Below, one piece after another: positions 31,817 through 40,215 of a stretch of DNA of 64,000 nt. Every line of letters starts with the position of its first letter. Positions within the stretch are counted from its first letter, which is position 1. Position numbers and translations under genes: made by a program. The notes below the pieces were generated by a model. It was given only the letters and a program-made list of their open reading frames with translations, was not told the DNA's origin and did not search any database. Origin of the DNA: Deefgea tanakiae (GTDB lineage Bacteria; Pseudomonadota; Gammaproteobacteria; Burkholderiales; Chitinibacteraceae); contig NZ_CP081150.1 in NCBI RefSeq assembly GCF_019665765.1, positions 2,232,001-2,296,000 of the forward strand. The letters run 5' to 3'.

Positions 31817-31985
31817 TCTAAAAAGGCGACAGCAGATTCAGATAAAGAGCAGACTGTAAGGTTTGCAAACCCACAAAGTTTGCGAACGCGGGCGGATCGC
31901 TTTCGGTTCTGTTTAATTTTCAGCTCGTTTATTGATTCATATTCTGGCGCGCAAATCCAAAATGGATTGTCACTCCCTACAATAC

Positions 31986-32038
31986 CGATGTATCTACCTG
32001 TAGCCATTATTAATCAATACTTAGATGGCAATACGTCG
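31986..32038. repeat. Duplicated 53-base segment, copy 2
   Basis: See copy 1 at 31528-31580. In this copy the minus-strand frame that is open in copy 1 has stop codons, consistent with decay. Confidence 0.5.
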
Positions 32039-32193
32039 ACCAATACTACTGACCATTAGTATCCATGCATACGCAAGTTGCAAAGCGACAACAGAACGAA
32101 CGTTCCATTTCTAGCTTATGCCATGTGGATGTTTTAATTTGCTTTTGAAAGTACTTTTAACATTCTTTATTGCCACTCAGCATGGAGTACGAA

Positions 32194-32580
32194 ATGGAAA
32201 CTTATATCACCTTGGGTGCAAATGATTCAGCGCAATCGAACGCCTTCTACGATGCCGTATTAGCAACGATTAATTGGCAATCTCATATGGACTTTCCCGG
32301 CTGGCGCGCTTATTCCGAGCAAGGGAAAGGTGAAGGTCTGGTTCTGTGGATTGCCAAGCCTTTTGATCAGCAAGCTGCAACAGCAGGCAATGGCACAATG
32401 ATTGGTTTTAGCGCTAAAAATCATTCGGAAGTGGATGCCTTTTATGCTGCCGCGATGGCTTGTGGTGGCCAAGACGAAGGCGCTCCCGGAATGCGTCCAT
32501 ATGGCCCGAACTGGTATGCGGCTTATATGCGCGACCCAACAGGAAATAAAATTGCCATTGTTTGCAATGAGGCGATGTAA
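32194..32580 (+). CDS. VOC-superfamily (glyoxalase-like) protein
   Basis: The 128-residue protein begins METYITLGANDSAQSNAFYD, with the beta-alpha-beta pattern of VOC proteins; later HSEVDAFYAAAMACGG and PTGNKIAIV mark the second module (a metal site is possible: the His near HSEV and Glu of NEAM are candidates). Such proteins bind metals or small molecules; the substrate is unknown. ATG 32194 is chosen because GGAG lies six bases upstream; an ATG at 32182 is the alternative. A repeat tail lies directly after the stop. Confidence 0.82.
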   Translation: METYITLGANDSAQSNAFYDAVLATINWQSHMDFPGWRAYSEQGKGEGLVLWIAKPFDQQAATAGNGTMIGFSAKNHSEVDAFYAAAMACGGQDEGAPGMRPYGPNWYAAYMRDPTGNKIAIVCNEAM

Positions 32581-32582
32581 TT

Positions 32583-32613
32583 GTAAGCGCCGTACGGCAT
32601 TAGCGCGACTCAG
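32583..32613 (+). repeat. Tail of the hairpin repeat, copy D
   Basis: Thirty-one bases match the end of copy B (GTAAG-TGCCG...ACTCAG, 31786-31816) with three changes. The stem part is missing, so it is a half element just after the VOC gene. Confidence 0.6.
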
Positions 32614-32693
32614 CAATCAAGAGTTCGAATTGACCCGCTACCGAAGCTGAACACAGCCACACCATCTTTCGATAGCCAAGCGAGGCGGCGGCA

Positions 32694-33602
32694 ATGCACA
32701 ATATCATCTCGACTTTTTTCGGGCTGATAATGAATTTTGCCAATGCCTGCCGTTTGACTTTACTCGCCGCAATTTGGGGCGCGTCCTTTTTGTTCTTACG
32801 ATTAGCCGTGCCAAGCCTTGGGCCGATTTGGACAATTAGTGCGCGCATTGGCTTAGCAGCGTTATTTTTAGCCGTGGTGGCGCAAGTTCTCAAGCAAGGC
32901 TTTGCATGGCAACACTGGCGCGAATATCTGATTCTGGGCGTCTTTAATACCGCGTTGCCATTTTTAGCCTACGGCTTTGCTGCTCGTACGCTCAATGCCT
33001 CGATGATGTCGATCCTCAATGCTACGGCGCCGATTTGGGGTGCGATTATTATGGCGCTGATCATTCAAAAAATGCCGACATTCAAAGTGTGCTTAGGCCT
33101 ATTGATTGGCGTATTAGGCGTAGCCGTCTTAGTTGGGTTTGATCGGATTGTCGGCCAAGCTGGCGCAGCACTGGGCATTGCGGCGTGTTTATCGGCAACC
33201 TTGTGCTACGGCATCGCCAGTGCGTATACCAAAATCAAAGCCAGCCACATTCCTTCATTTCAAGCTGCCCACGGCAGTATGTGGGGTGCGAGTCTGTTTT
33301 TATTGCCGCTGTTTGCCGCTAGCCAGCCCATTAGCACGCCCACACCTATAGTCTGGTTTGCCATCGCAGGGCTGGCGATTTTATGCACGGGTGCGGCGTA
33401 TTTATTGTATTTCCGCCTTGTACGCGAAATCGGCGCGGCATCGACATTGACCGTCACCTTTTTAATTCCTGTCTTTGGCATCCTGTGGGGCTCGCTTTTT
33501 TTAGGCGAACACATCGGTGGCAACACGGTGATGGGTGCATTAGTCATTTTACTCGGCACCGCCTTAGTGACTGGATTTAACCCTCTGGCTAATCGCAAAT
33601 AA
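32694..33602 (+). CDS. DMT-superfamily (EamA) inner-membrane transporter
   Basis: The 302-residue protein has ten hydrophobic segments in two EamA repeats: the first has LLAAIWGASFLFLRLAVPSL and the second ends IPVFGILWGSLFLGEHIGG, the characteristic P..G...G...LGE motif. EamA proteins export metabolites such as amino acids; the substrate is not predictable. The start is uncertain: ATG 32694 adds 12 residues before MNFANACRLTLLAAIWG (32730), and neither has a strong ribosome-binding site. It is monocistronic in appearance. Confidence 0.85.
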   Translation: MHNIISTFFGLIMNFANACRLTLLAAIWGASFLFLRLAVPSLGPIWTISARIGLAALFLAVVAQVLKQGFAWQHWREYLILGVFNTALPFLAYGFAARTLNASMMSILNATAPIWGAIIMALIIQKMPTFKVCLGLLIGVLGVAVLVGFDRIVGQAGAALGIAACLSATLCYGIASAYTKIKASHIPSFQAAHGSMWGASLFLLPLFAASQPISTPTPIVWFAIAGLAILCTGAAYLLYFRLVREIGAASTLTVTFLIPVFGILWGSLFLGEHIGGNTVMGALVILLGTALVTGFNPLANRK

Positions 33603-33679
33603 GAACAGTGCAGCATCAGCGAGACCTTGGATTGAAAGCACAGTAAAATGCGCAATCAAACTGAATAAGGAAAATCGTT

Positions 33680-34168
33680 GTGAGCATGACCGATGATGAA
33701 TTTTACGCCTTTATGGACAGCACTTTTGCCGAGCTAGAGCAAAAGCAAGTGGCATTGAGCGAAAGCTATGGCCTAGGCAATGGCGCTGGCCGTTGGTGGT
33801 TTGACCAAACCACAGGAAAACTGCAATTTTTCGACGCCGCCGACAACTTAGAAGCTGAAGCCGATGTGATCGACATCGGCAGCTACTCGGCCAAAGCCAA
33901 TTCGTGGAAATGGGCTTGGTGCAATGAAACCGTGTTGCCTGCTCTGCGCGAACGCGCCGCTAAACTCAAAGAGCTTGAAGCACTGACCGGTATTGCGCTA
34001 TTTGGCTTAGATCATGTGTTTGAAATTGGCGATGAAGCGATGGCGTGGGAGCTAACCGCAATGGCAGTGCATTTCCTCGGCGCATTGGGATGCTATAAAG
34101 CACCATCGTCGGTCGAAAATGGGCCGGTGACGTTTTTGGCGATCATGTCAATCACGCCAAGAAGCTAA
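33680..34168 (+). CDS. DUF6882-type protein of unknown function
   Basis: The 162-residue soluble protein has an acidic start (MSMTDDEFYAFMDSTFAELE), then WWFDQTTGKLQFFDA and SYSAKANSWKWAWCNETVLP, motifs typical of the DUF6882 family, which is widespread and uncharacterised. The end has LGALGCYKAPSSVENGPVTF. An AAGGA ribosome-binding site favours the GTG start at 33680; ATG 33686 is the alternative. It stands alone, followed by the MITE-like element. Confidence 0.65.
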   Translation: MSMTDDEFYAFMDSTFAELEQKQVALSESYGLGNGAGRWWFDQTTGKLQFFDAADNLEAEADVIDIGSYSAKANSWKWAWCNETVLPALRERAAKLKELEALTGIALFGLDHVFEIGDEAMAWELTAMAVHFLGALGCYKAPSSVENGPVTFLAIMSITPRS

Positions 34169-34191
34169 TAAGCACCGTACAAAATATGGCA

Positions 34192-34386
34192 ATGTTCAGA
34201 TTTGGTGTTGATGTTGAATTTGTGCTTTTATCCCCTCTCCCTTGACGGGAGAGGGCTAGGGTGAGGTTGAAATGTTGAATTTATCGTCAAAGCAGCCATT
34301 GCCACCCCCATCCCAACCTTCCCCCGTCAAGGGGGAAGGAGCTACTTCAACTCATTCCCAAGCATATCAACACCAAACCTGAACAT
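34192..34386. mobile_element. MITE-like element with terminal inverted repeats
   Basis: The ends are inverted repeats, 21 bases long with one mismatch (ATGTTCAGATTTGGTGTTGA at 34192, its complement at 34366-34386). Inside are two hairpins: CCCTCTCCC-TTGAC-GGGAGAGGG (34233-34255) and CCTTCCCCC-GTCAA-GGGGGAAGG (34317-34339), which are inverted copies of one another. The 7-mer AAAATAT lies outside both ends (34181-34187 and 34392-34398), compatible with a target-site duplication a few bases beyond the repeats. It encodes nothing. A transposase must act in trans; none is in the window. Confidence 0.55.
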
Positions 34387-34541
34387 CACCCAAAATATAC
34401 AGGTATCAATTTGAATCCTTTAACTAAAAAGGCTTTCATACAGATACATCAAGATATTAGCTTGTTCGTTGAATTGTGGTTTTAAACCCCTTGATATCAA
34501 ACCGACGAAGTCGGTGCAGATTTAGGGTTGCCTTTCTTTGG

Positions 34542-34597
34542 CCTACTTTTCTTTGGCAACGCAAAGAAAAGTAGGTGCCGCGCGGCATTAGCGCGAC
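34542..34597 (+). repeat. Hairpin repeat, copy C, with GC-rich tail
   Basis: A 14-base perfect stem CCTACTTTTCTTTG pairs with CAAAGAAAAGTAGG around loop GCAACG, followed by TGCCGCGCGGCATTAGCGCG-AC as in copy B. Upstream ACCGACGAAGTCGGTGCAGA also resembles the stretch before copy B. Confidence 0.75.
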
Positions 34598-34655
34598 CTA
34601 CGTCAAACGAAAATTTCACTTAAAAAGTAAACAACTCACTGATTGATTCAAGCAT

Positions 34656-35696
34656 TTATTGCTGCTTAAACGGACTCAAACTTCGATACGGCGCAGCCAG
34701 TGGATCGCCAATAAACACGCCTTGCGCAGGCCAAGCGACACTTTTCCAGTAGGCCTCGACCGCCGTGGCACCGCTCAAATAATGCGCGAGCAACACTTGC
34801 GGGTGCGGGAATTTTTGTGGGTAGCTATATGGCTCGCTCACGGTGCCGTAGCTCGCCGTAGCGCCACTTTCCAGCCATTTCATACTGCTCATCTGGCCAC
34901 TATCGGTGAGCATGCCACCAAACGACGTCAGATGATCGGCCAGAGCTCCGGGTACAAACCGCAACGTATCGAGGTCAGCTACGCTGGCCAAACCCGTTTG
35001 GTAAACGACGATATCGTTTTTATCTTTCAGCGTATTGGCATTGATATTTTCGATTTTAATCGCTGGTTTTTTGACGATTTGACTCGGTGGAAACAAGGGC
35101 GCGCGCGAGCTGCGGGCTTTGTCGGTCGTCGTCAAAAAATACGCAGTGGCTTTGGGCTGATTGCCCCATGCGGCGACGCCGCGATCAATCAATTTTTTAG
35201 CACTCGGTACATCTTTCGCCGCCAGCATCATGCTCGGACGAATACCAAGGTCGGTAAATGGTTGCGTGGTCGCGTTATTAAAATACGGCGACTCAGGCGT
35301 GGGTTTGCCCAGATTGCTGCAGACGCCTTCGACATAACCCACCGTAACGCCATAGGTAATGCCAAGGCAATTGACGCGATACGGCTTGCTCCAAGCCAAA
35401 GCCAAAGCTTGAATCTCGGGCGAAAAATGCGCGTCGATTTTCGCTTTGAGTTGCTCTAACTCGCCTTCGGCCAACCAGACTCGATCGGTCGGCAGGCTCA
35501 CTTCCAAAATTTGCTCAGGCTTTAGATGATGCTGCTTGGCGTAATACGCGGCGATTTCGACAGACAATGGGTCGTTTTTATTAACCACCAAGCCAAGCTG
35601 CTCGGCGCCCAAGCTGTAACGTGGGGGGCTTGGCTCGGCGGCCAAAGACGCCGTAGATAGCCAGCAAGACATGAAAATAAGGAATAAATGTCGCAT
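34656..35696 (-). CDS. TIGR03790-family exported protein
   Basis: The 346-residue protein has a signal peptide (MRHLFLIFMSCWLSTASLAA). The mature part has LGLVVNKNDPLSVEIAAYYA, then WLESGATASYGTVSEPYSYP and KFPHPQVLLAHYLSGATAVE, with YWKSVAWPAQGVFIGDPLAA, characteristic of TIGR03790. These proteins are found in many proteobacteria and have no assigned role; caspase-like or C25-type fold has been suggested for relatives but I cannot show it here. ATG at 35696 is chosen over one 18 bases upstream. It converges with nothing; a repeat-rich gap follows it. Confidence 0.75.
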   Translation of the reverse strand: MRHLFLIFMSCWLSTASLAAEPSPPRYSLGAEQLGLVVNKNDPLSVEIAAYYAKQHHLKPEQILEVSLPTDRVWLAEGELEQLKAKIDAHFSPEIQALALAWSKPYRVNCLGITYGVTVGYVEGVCSNLGKPTPESPYFNNATTQPFTDLGIRPSMMLAAKDVPSAKKLIDRGVAAWGNQPKATAYFLTTTDKARSSRAPLFPPSQIVKKPAIKIENINANTLKDKNDIVVYQTGLASVADLDTLRFVPGALADHLTSFGGMLTDSGQMSSMKWLESGATASYGTVSEPYSYPQKFPHPQVLLAHYLSGATAVEAYWKSVAWPAQGVFIGDPLAAPYRSLSPFKQQ

Positions 35697-35775
35697 TGCA
35701 CTCGCCACGGCCATAAAAAGCTCATCATAACGGCAAATGTCATTTATGCCAGCTAGAAATCACTGAGGAATAAAA

Positions 35776-35799
35776 AAAGCCACTCCATAGAGCGGCTTT
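35776..35799 (-). terminator. Terminator of the orn-hslO operon
   Basis: On the minus strand AAAGCCGCTC pairs with GAGTGGCTTT (one G-U pair) around a 4-base loop, followed by a T run. It lies 58 bases after the hslO stop. Confidence 0.7.
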
Positions 35800-35856
35800 A
35801 ATTGATTAGGGTATAAAAACAAACCCATTTACAGACAATGGCTACGTAGCAATACC

Positions 35857-36744
35857 CTACTGCACCGATCCAGTTTCTGGGCTACCCGCATACAGCGCAC
35901 CGATATCGACTGCATCGAACTCGTATTCTTTACCGCAGAAATCACAGACGATATGCACATTGCCTCGCTCAACCAAGACTTCGTCGACTTCATCGCGTTC
36001 CATCAATTTAATCATGCCGGCCACGCGGTGGCGCGAGCATGAACACGCAAAGCGCGGCGTGGTTGGATCGAATACACGTACGCTGTCTTCGTGGAACAAG
36101 CGATACAGCACTTCACGCGCTGATAAGTCGAGCAATTCTTCTGGCTTGACCGTTTCGGCCAGCGTAACCAAATGTTCGTACGATTGCGTTTCGTCGGGCT
36201 CGGCGGGCATTTTTTGCAGCATCATGCCAGCGGCCATTTTATTGGCGCTGTTGTGCTCGCTACACGCCAACCAAATGCGCGTTTCGAGTTGCTCAGACGT
36301 CGCCATGTAGTGTTCAATAATTTGCGCGACGGATTGTCCATGTGACATACCCACCACGCCTTGATAGGCTTCGCCCACGGTAGGGTCCAGCGTAATCATA
36401 AAGCGACCACGACCCAGTAATTCTGCCAATGACGAACCAGGGCCGAAAGTTTGGATTTTTTCGGCATCCCAACGCGCTGTCGCGCGCATGGTTCGCTCTG
36501 ACGTGAATTCAATGACGATCAATTGCACCGCGCCCGTGCCGTGCATTTGCATAATCAGCGTGCCGTCAAATTTCAGCATGGCCGATAGCAAGGCGCTGGC
36601 CGCCATCAATTCGCCGATAATCCGTTGCAGCACCAACGGATATTGGTGGCGCGCGAGGACTTCTTTGTAGGTGGCATCAAGTTGCACCAACTCGCCGCGC
36701 ACCGGGGCTTTATCAAACAGGAAACGCTCTAAAATATCTTTCAT
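35857..36744 (-). CDS. hslO: Redox-regulated chaperone Hsp33
   Basis: The 295-residue protein begins MKDILERFLFDKAPVRGELV and ends with the zinc-binding redox switch: CSCSRHR and later CDFCGKEY, the C-x-C and C-x2-C pairs. Oxidation forms disulfides, releases zinc and turns on chaperone activity. The start overlaps the stop of the preceding gene by four bases (ATGA), so it is translationally coupled at the end of the orn-pncC-proteasome homologue operon. A terminator follows. Confidence 0.95.
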   Translation of the reverse strand: MKDILERFLFDKAPVRGELVQLDATYKEVLARHQYPLVLQRIIGELMAASALLSAMLKFDGTLIMQMHGTGAVQLIVIEFTSERTMRATARWDAEKIQTFGPGSSLAELLGRGRFMITLDPTVGEAYQGVVGMSHGQSVAQIIEHYMATSEQLETRIWLACSEHNSANKMAAGMMLQKMPAEPDETQSYEHLVTLAETVKPEELLDLSAREVLYRLFHEDSVRVFDPTTPRFACSCSRHRVAGMIKLMERDEVDEVLVERGNVHIVCDFCGKEYEFDAVDIGALYAGSPETGSVQ

Positions 36745-37346
36745 TTTTTACTCTTTGTGATTGCAACCGCCGCTGGCGCAGCGCCAACATAGGCCACACT
36801 GTAACTTGTCATCGGCAGGCTGGAGGCCACGTCAAACATACAGCCCGTTTCTACGCCGACTTTAGCGATTTCGTTGGCATTGGATTGATCATAAATCGCA
36901 CTCATCGCACCAATCGCGTAATCGCGACCGCTGCCGATGGCCCAGAAACGCTCAAATTCATATACTTCACGCAGGCTGTACACGCCAAAAATGCCGTGCG
37001 CATTCGCGATCAATACCGTCATCTGGCTCGATTCGTAGGCGTCGTCTTCTTCCTCGTCGGTTTTGAGGAAAAAGTCGTCTTTCAGTTTGCCGTGTAATTT
37101 TCTGAATGATTCAAAAATGGCGGCGCGATTGGAAAAATCAAGCTTCTTGAGCTTTTTTAACGCCGATTGCAAAACCAAATCATGCGCGGCGCTACCGCAA
37201 ATCGCGAAATAGCTGTCGCCATGTTGGAAAATTTTATTCCAGCGCGCATCGTCTAGTGCGGCAAGGCGCGTATCACCAAACGTAGACTGGCTATCCGCAG
37301 CAATACTAATCACGCCGTCTTTTTTAACGGCAACAATCGTTGTCAT
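36741..37346 (-). CDS. Proteasome-homologue Ntn hydrolase (HslV/BPH-like)
   Basis: The 201-residue protein begins MTTIVAVKKDGVISIAADSQ. After Met removal Thr1 would be the nucleophile, with Asp17 (AADS) and a Lys in NKIFQHG about position 37 matching the catalytic set of HslV and proteasome beta subunits. GSGRDYAIGAMSAIYD matches the conserved GSG..YA.GA motif. The length and features fit the betaproteobacterial proteasome homologue (BPH) better than HslV, since no hslU is adjacent. BPH assembles into rings without a known unfoldase. It overlaps pncC upstream and hslO downstream by 4 bases each. Confidence 0.75.
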   Translation of the reverse strand: MTTIVAVKKDGVISIAADSQSTFGDTRLAALDDARWNKIFQHGDSYFAICGSAAHDLVLQSALKKLKKLDFSNRAAIFESFRKLHGKLKDDFFLKTDEEEDDAYESSQMTVLIANAHGIFGVYSLREVYEFERFWAIGSGRDYAIGAMSAIYDQSNANEIAKVGVETGCMFDVASSLPMTSYSVAYVGAAPAAVAITKSKK

Positions 37347-37837
37347 GCTTGTTCCTTCATTAACTCAACCATGCGCTCTAATGCACGGTATACCGTTGCA
37401 GCCCTTATCTCTGAACGACTACCAGCAAATACCTGCTTCTCTGTGGTAATGCCATAGGGCGTTGCCCAAGCCAGCCACACAGTACCGACCGGTTTTTCTG
37501 GCGTACCACCCGTTGGCCCCGCGACACCAGATACCGCCACCGCCCAACGCGCGCACGCGCCATCTGCAGCGCCTTGCGCCATCGCCGCCACCACAGGCTC
37601 GCTCACCGCGCCGAGACCGTCGATAAACGCCATCGGCACATCGAGCATCGCCGCTTTCGCTTGATTCGCATAAGTAATATAGCCGCGATCAAACCAAGCG
37701 CTTGAACCCGCTACTTCGGTAATCGCGCCAGCAATCAGGCCGCCCGTGCACGATTCAGCCGTTGTGACCGTCTCGCCCCGTGCCAACAGCAATTGGCCTA
37801 ACTCGACAGCAAGCGCATTAATTTCTGGACTAAACAT
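37343..37837 (-). CDS. pncC: Nicotinamide-nucleotide amidase (CinA C-terminal domain)
   Basis: The 164-residue protein has LLLARGETVTTAESCTGGLI, the conserved AESCTGG motif with the catalytic Ser, and VAVSGVAGPTGGTPEKPVGT. It is the stand-alone amidase without the N-terminal MoCF domain of full CinA. It hydrolyses NMN to nicotinic acid mononucleotide for NAD recycling. Start overlaps the orn stop by one base (TAATG) and its own stop overlaps the next start by four bases. Confidence 0.93.
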   Translation of the reverse strand: MFSPEINALAVELGQLLLARGETVTTAESCTGGLIAGAITEVAGSSAWFDRGYITYANQAKAAMLDVPMAFIDGLGAVSEPVVAAMAQGAADGACARWAVAVSGVAGPTGGTPEKPVGTVWLAWATPYGITTEKQVFAGSRSEIRAATVYRALERMVELMKEQA

Positions 37838-38403
37838 TAGGATGCTTCTTCCACCGCAGGCGCCTGGATAAAGTTGTCGCGGTAATATTTGAGTTCGTCG
37901 ATCGATTCAACAATATCGGCCAATGCAGTGTGCGCACCGCGTTTTTTGAAACCTTTGGCAATCGCTGGTTGCCAGCGTTTGCACAACTCTTTGAGCGTCG
38001 ACACATCCAGATTGCGGTAATGGAACCACGTTTCTAGTGTTGGCAAATATTTCACCAAGAAACGGCGATCTTGATGCACCGAGTTACCGCACAAAGGCGA
38101 AACACCTTTCGGTACGTATTCAGAAATAAACGCGATCAATTGCGCTTCAGCCTCGGCTTCAGTCGTTGTTGATGCTTTCACTTTGGCGGTCAGGCCTGAA
38201 TTACCATGCGTTTTCACACACCATTCGTCCATGCTATCCATCAATTCATCGGGCTGATGAATCACGAACACGGGGCCTTCAGCGACGATATTGAGATCAT
38301 TGTCGGTAATCACGACGGCAATTTCGATCACACGGTCTGTTTCAGGCTCTAAACCCGTCATTTCCATGTCGACCCAGATGAGTCGGTTCTGGTCTTGTGG
38401 CAT
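37837..38403 (-). CDS. orn: Oligoribonuclease
   Basis: The 188-residue protein begins [20 protein letters not shown] with the DEDDh exonuclease motif (D-x-E), followed by later Asp residues ([13 protein letters not shown]) and HTALADI. It degrades short RNA including pGpG and pApA, so it also finishes c-di-GMP breakdown, relevant to the two diguanylate cyclases in this window. It is the first gene of the operon and is divergent from the M48 protease with 40 bases between. The start follows a TATA-rich gap; ATG 38403 is preferred to 38418. Confidence 0.95.
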   Translation of the reverse strand: MPQDQNRLIWVDMEMTGLEPETDRVIEIAVVITDNDLNIVAEGPVFVIHQPDELMDSMDEWCVKTHGNSGLTAKVKASTTTEAEAEAQLIAFISEYVPKGVSPLCGNSVHQDRRFLVKYLPTLETWFHYRNLDVSTLKELCKRWQPAIAKGFKKRGAHTALADIVESIDELKYYRDNFIQAPAVEEAS

Positions 38404-38443
38404 ACTCGCGTAATCCAATCTTGAAAAAACACCATTTTACTTC

Positions 38444-39709
38444 ATGACCGACCTTTTTAGCGCACATCAATTTTCACTTCTTTTTCTGTTTGCGCTGGTT
38501 TCTAGCGTTTTATTACAACTTTGGTTGGCGCTACGTCATATCAACCATGTAAAACGCCATTCACGCACTGTGCCAACCGAGTTTGCCGAACAAATTACGC
38601 TCGAATCGCACCAGCGCGCAGCCGCCTACACGGTGACGAAAACGCGCTTTGGCATGGCAACCACCTTGTTTGATGCGATGGTGCTAGCGGCGTTTACGCT
38701 CGGCGGTGGGATTGAATGGTTGTCGCAATTGACTGCTCAATGGTTTACGCCCAATTCGACTGGGCATGGTGTGGCATTGATTGCCGCGCTTGGTGTGGTC
38801 AGCAGCCTGATTTCACTGCCGTTTTCACTGGTTTCAACCTTTGTCATCGAAGCGCGCTTTGGTTTTAACCAAATGACCGCCAAGCTATTTATCACCGACC
38901 TGATCAAATCAACGGCCATTGGTGCGGCGATTGGCTTGCCTTTGATTGCAGCGATTTTGTGGTTGATGGGCGCAATGGGTGAAAACTGGTGGCTGTATGT
39001 ATGGGCAACTTGGTTGGTGTTCTCATTGACCTTGATGTGGGTGTTCCCGACTTTTATCGCACCGCTGTTTAATAAATTTGTACCAATGGAAGACGGCGAG
39101 ATGAAAGATCGCATCGTCGGTTTGCTCAACCGTTGCGGCTTTCAATCGAATGGTTTGTTTGTGATGGACGGCAGCAAACGCTCAAGCCACGGCAATGCTT
39201 ATTTCACGGGACTGGGCAAATCCAAACGTATCGTGTTTTTTGATACCTTACTCAAACACTTGTCACCGTCTGAAGTCGAAGCCGTGCTTGCGCATGAGCT
39301 TGGTCACTTTAAACACCGCCATATTGTGAAGCGCTTGGTGTGGACATTCGCCTTGATGCTGGGGATGTTGTGGGTCTTGGGCCAGCTCAAAACGCAGCTT
39401 TGGTTTTACAACGGATTGGGCGTGAGCACGCCATCAACCGCGACAGCGTTACTACTGTTTTTTATGGTGTTGCCAGTGTTTACGTTCTTGTTTGCGCCAA
39501 TCAGCTCGATGATGTCACGCAAGCATGAATATGAAGCCGATGCATTTGCAGCCAGCCAATCATCGAGTACTGATTTGGTCAACGCGCTAGTTAAACTCTA
39601 CCGTGATAATGCGGCGACCTTGACGCCTGATCCATGGCACAGCGTGTTTTACGATAGCCATCCACCGGCCAGTTTACGCATTGCCGCCTTGCAACGGCTG
39701 GGGACTTAA
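38444..39709 (+). CDS. M48-family membrane metallopeptidase (Ste24/CAAX type)
   Basis: The 421-residue protein has several membrane segments (starting FLFALVSSVLLQLWLAL) and the zinc motif HELGH near residues 284-288 in AVLAHELGHFKHRHIVKRLV, with a downstream Glu in KHEYEADAFA. It belongs to the Ste24-like branch; bacterial members cleave membrane or exported proteins in quality control. It is divergent from orn, and phhB follows 62 bases after the stop, probably cotranscribed. Confidence 0.9.
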   Translation: MTDLFSAHQFSLLFLFALVSSVLLQLWLALRHINHVKRHSRTVPTEFAEQITLESHQRAAAYTVTKTRFGMATTLFDAMVLAAFTLGGGIEWLSQLTAQWFTPNSTGHGVALIAALGVVSSLISLPFSLVSTFVIEARFGFNQMTAKLFITDLIKSTAIGAAIGLPLIAAILWLMGAMGENWWLYVWATWLVFSLTLMWVFPTFIAPLFNKFVPMEDGEMKDRIVGLLNRCGFQSNGLFVMDGSKRSSHGNAYFTGLGKSKRIVFFDTLLKHLSPSEVEAVLAHELGHFKHRHIVKRLVWTFALMLGMLWVLGQLKTQLWFYNGLGVSTPSTATALLLFFMVLPVFTFLFAPISSMMSRKHEYEADAFAASQSSSTDLVNALVKLYRDNAATLTPDPWHSVFYDSHPPASLRIAALQRLGT

Positions 39710-39771
39710 TTGGCTTTGGCTTCTGAAGCTGCGTGGGCTACAACAATGGGAAACCTCACCGGAGAATCACC

Positions 39772-40086
39772 ATGTCGCTAATCACCCAACACTGTGTAGA
39801 TAAAACTGAAAAGCTCGATGCATTGGCCGCAGAGATGCTGTCGACTGAGCTGAATGATTGGATTATCGTCAACGATACGCTAGAAAAAACCTTTCGTTTT
39901 AAAAGCTTTCACGAAACAATGGCGTTTACCAATGCAGTGGCGTTTATCGCGCACCAGCAAGATCACCACCCTGATATCACACTGAGCTTTAGCCGCTGTA
40001 AATTGAGTTGGAATACCCATTCAGTGGGCGGCTTATCGCGCAATGACTTTATCTGCGCCGCGCGCGTCGATGCGATTTTTACTTAA
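39772..40086 (+). CDS. phhB: Pterin-4a-carbinolamine dehydratase
   Basis: The 104-residue protein begins MSLITQHCVDKTEKLDALAA. The family signature is in HQQDHHPDITLSFSRCKLSW with the HHPD motif and later THSVGGLSRNDF. It dehydrates 4a-hydroxytetrahydrobiopterin, supporting recycling of the pterin cofactor of phenylalanine hydroxylase; no phhA is nearby. GGAG seven bases upstream supports ATG 39772; an upstream ATG would add 13 unlikely residues. Confidence 0.92.
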   Translation: MSLITQHCVDKTEKLDALAAEMLSTELNDWIIVNDTLEKTFRFKSFHETMAFTNAVAFIAHQQDHHPDITLSFSRCKLSWNTHSVGGLSRNDFICAARVDAIFT

Positions 40087-40215
40087 ATTGGTTTTACTTA
40101 ATTTAATCTGCAACAGTTTTATGGCAAGGCGTGACACCGCAGACCGTACTCATTCGTACGACAAAGCGGAACAACGCGGCAAGAACACTTTTGCTAACCT
40201 CACTACAAAGGCCTC

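Larger units (their letters stand above)
31110..32193. other. 1.1-kb repeat-rich region without a supported gene
   Basis: The open frames here on both strands are not convincing: they run through palindromic repeats and have atypical composition. What is visible are hairpin repeats at 31224-31257 and 31759-31816, a REP-like palindrome at 31489-31508 and a 53-base segment present twice (31528-31580, 31986-32038). Confidence 0.6.

Noticed and set aside
31199-31859. Open frames across the repeat region, both strands
   Set aside because: They pass through palindromes and show the Arg/Ser-rich composition typical of translated repeats.
31224-34597. CRISPR array
   Set aside because: The repeats are hairpins at irregular distances without regular spacers, and no cas gene is present in the window.
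34659-35459. 266-codon open frame on the plus strand within the TIGR03790 gene
   Set aside because: It is antisense to a recognised family gene with a signal peptide and has no ribosome-binding site.
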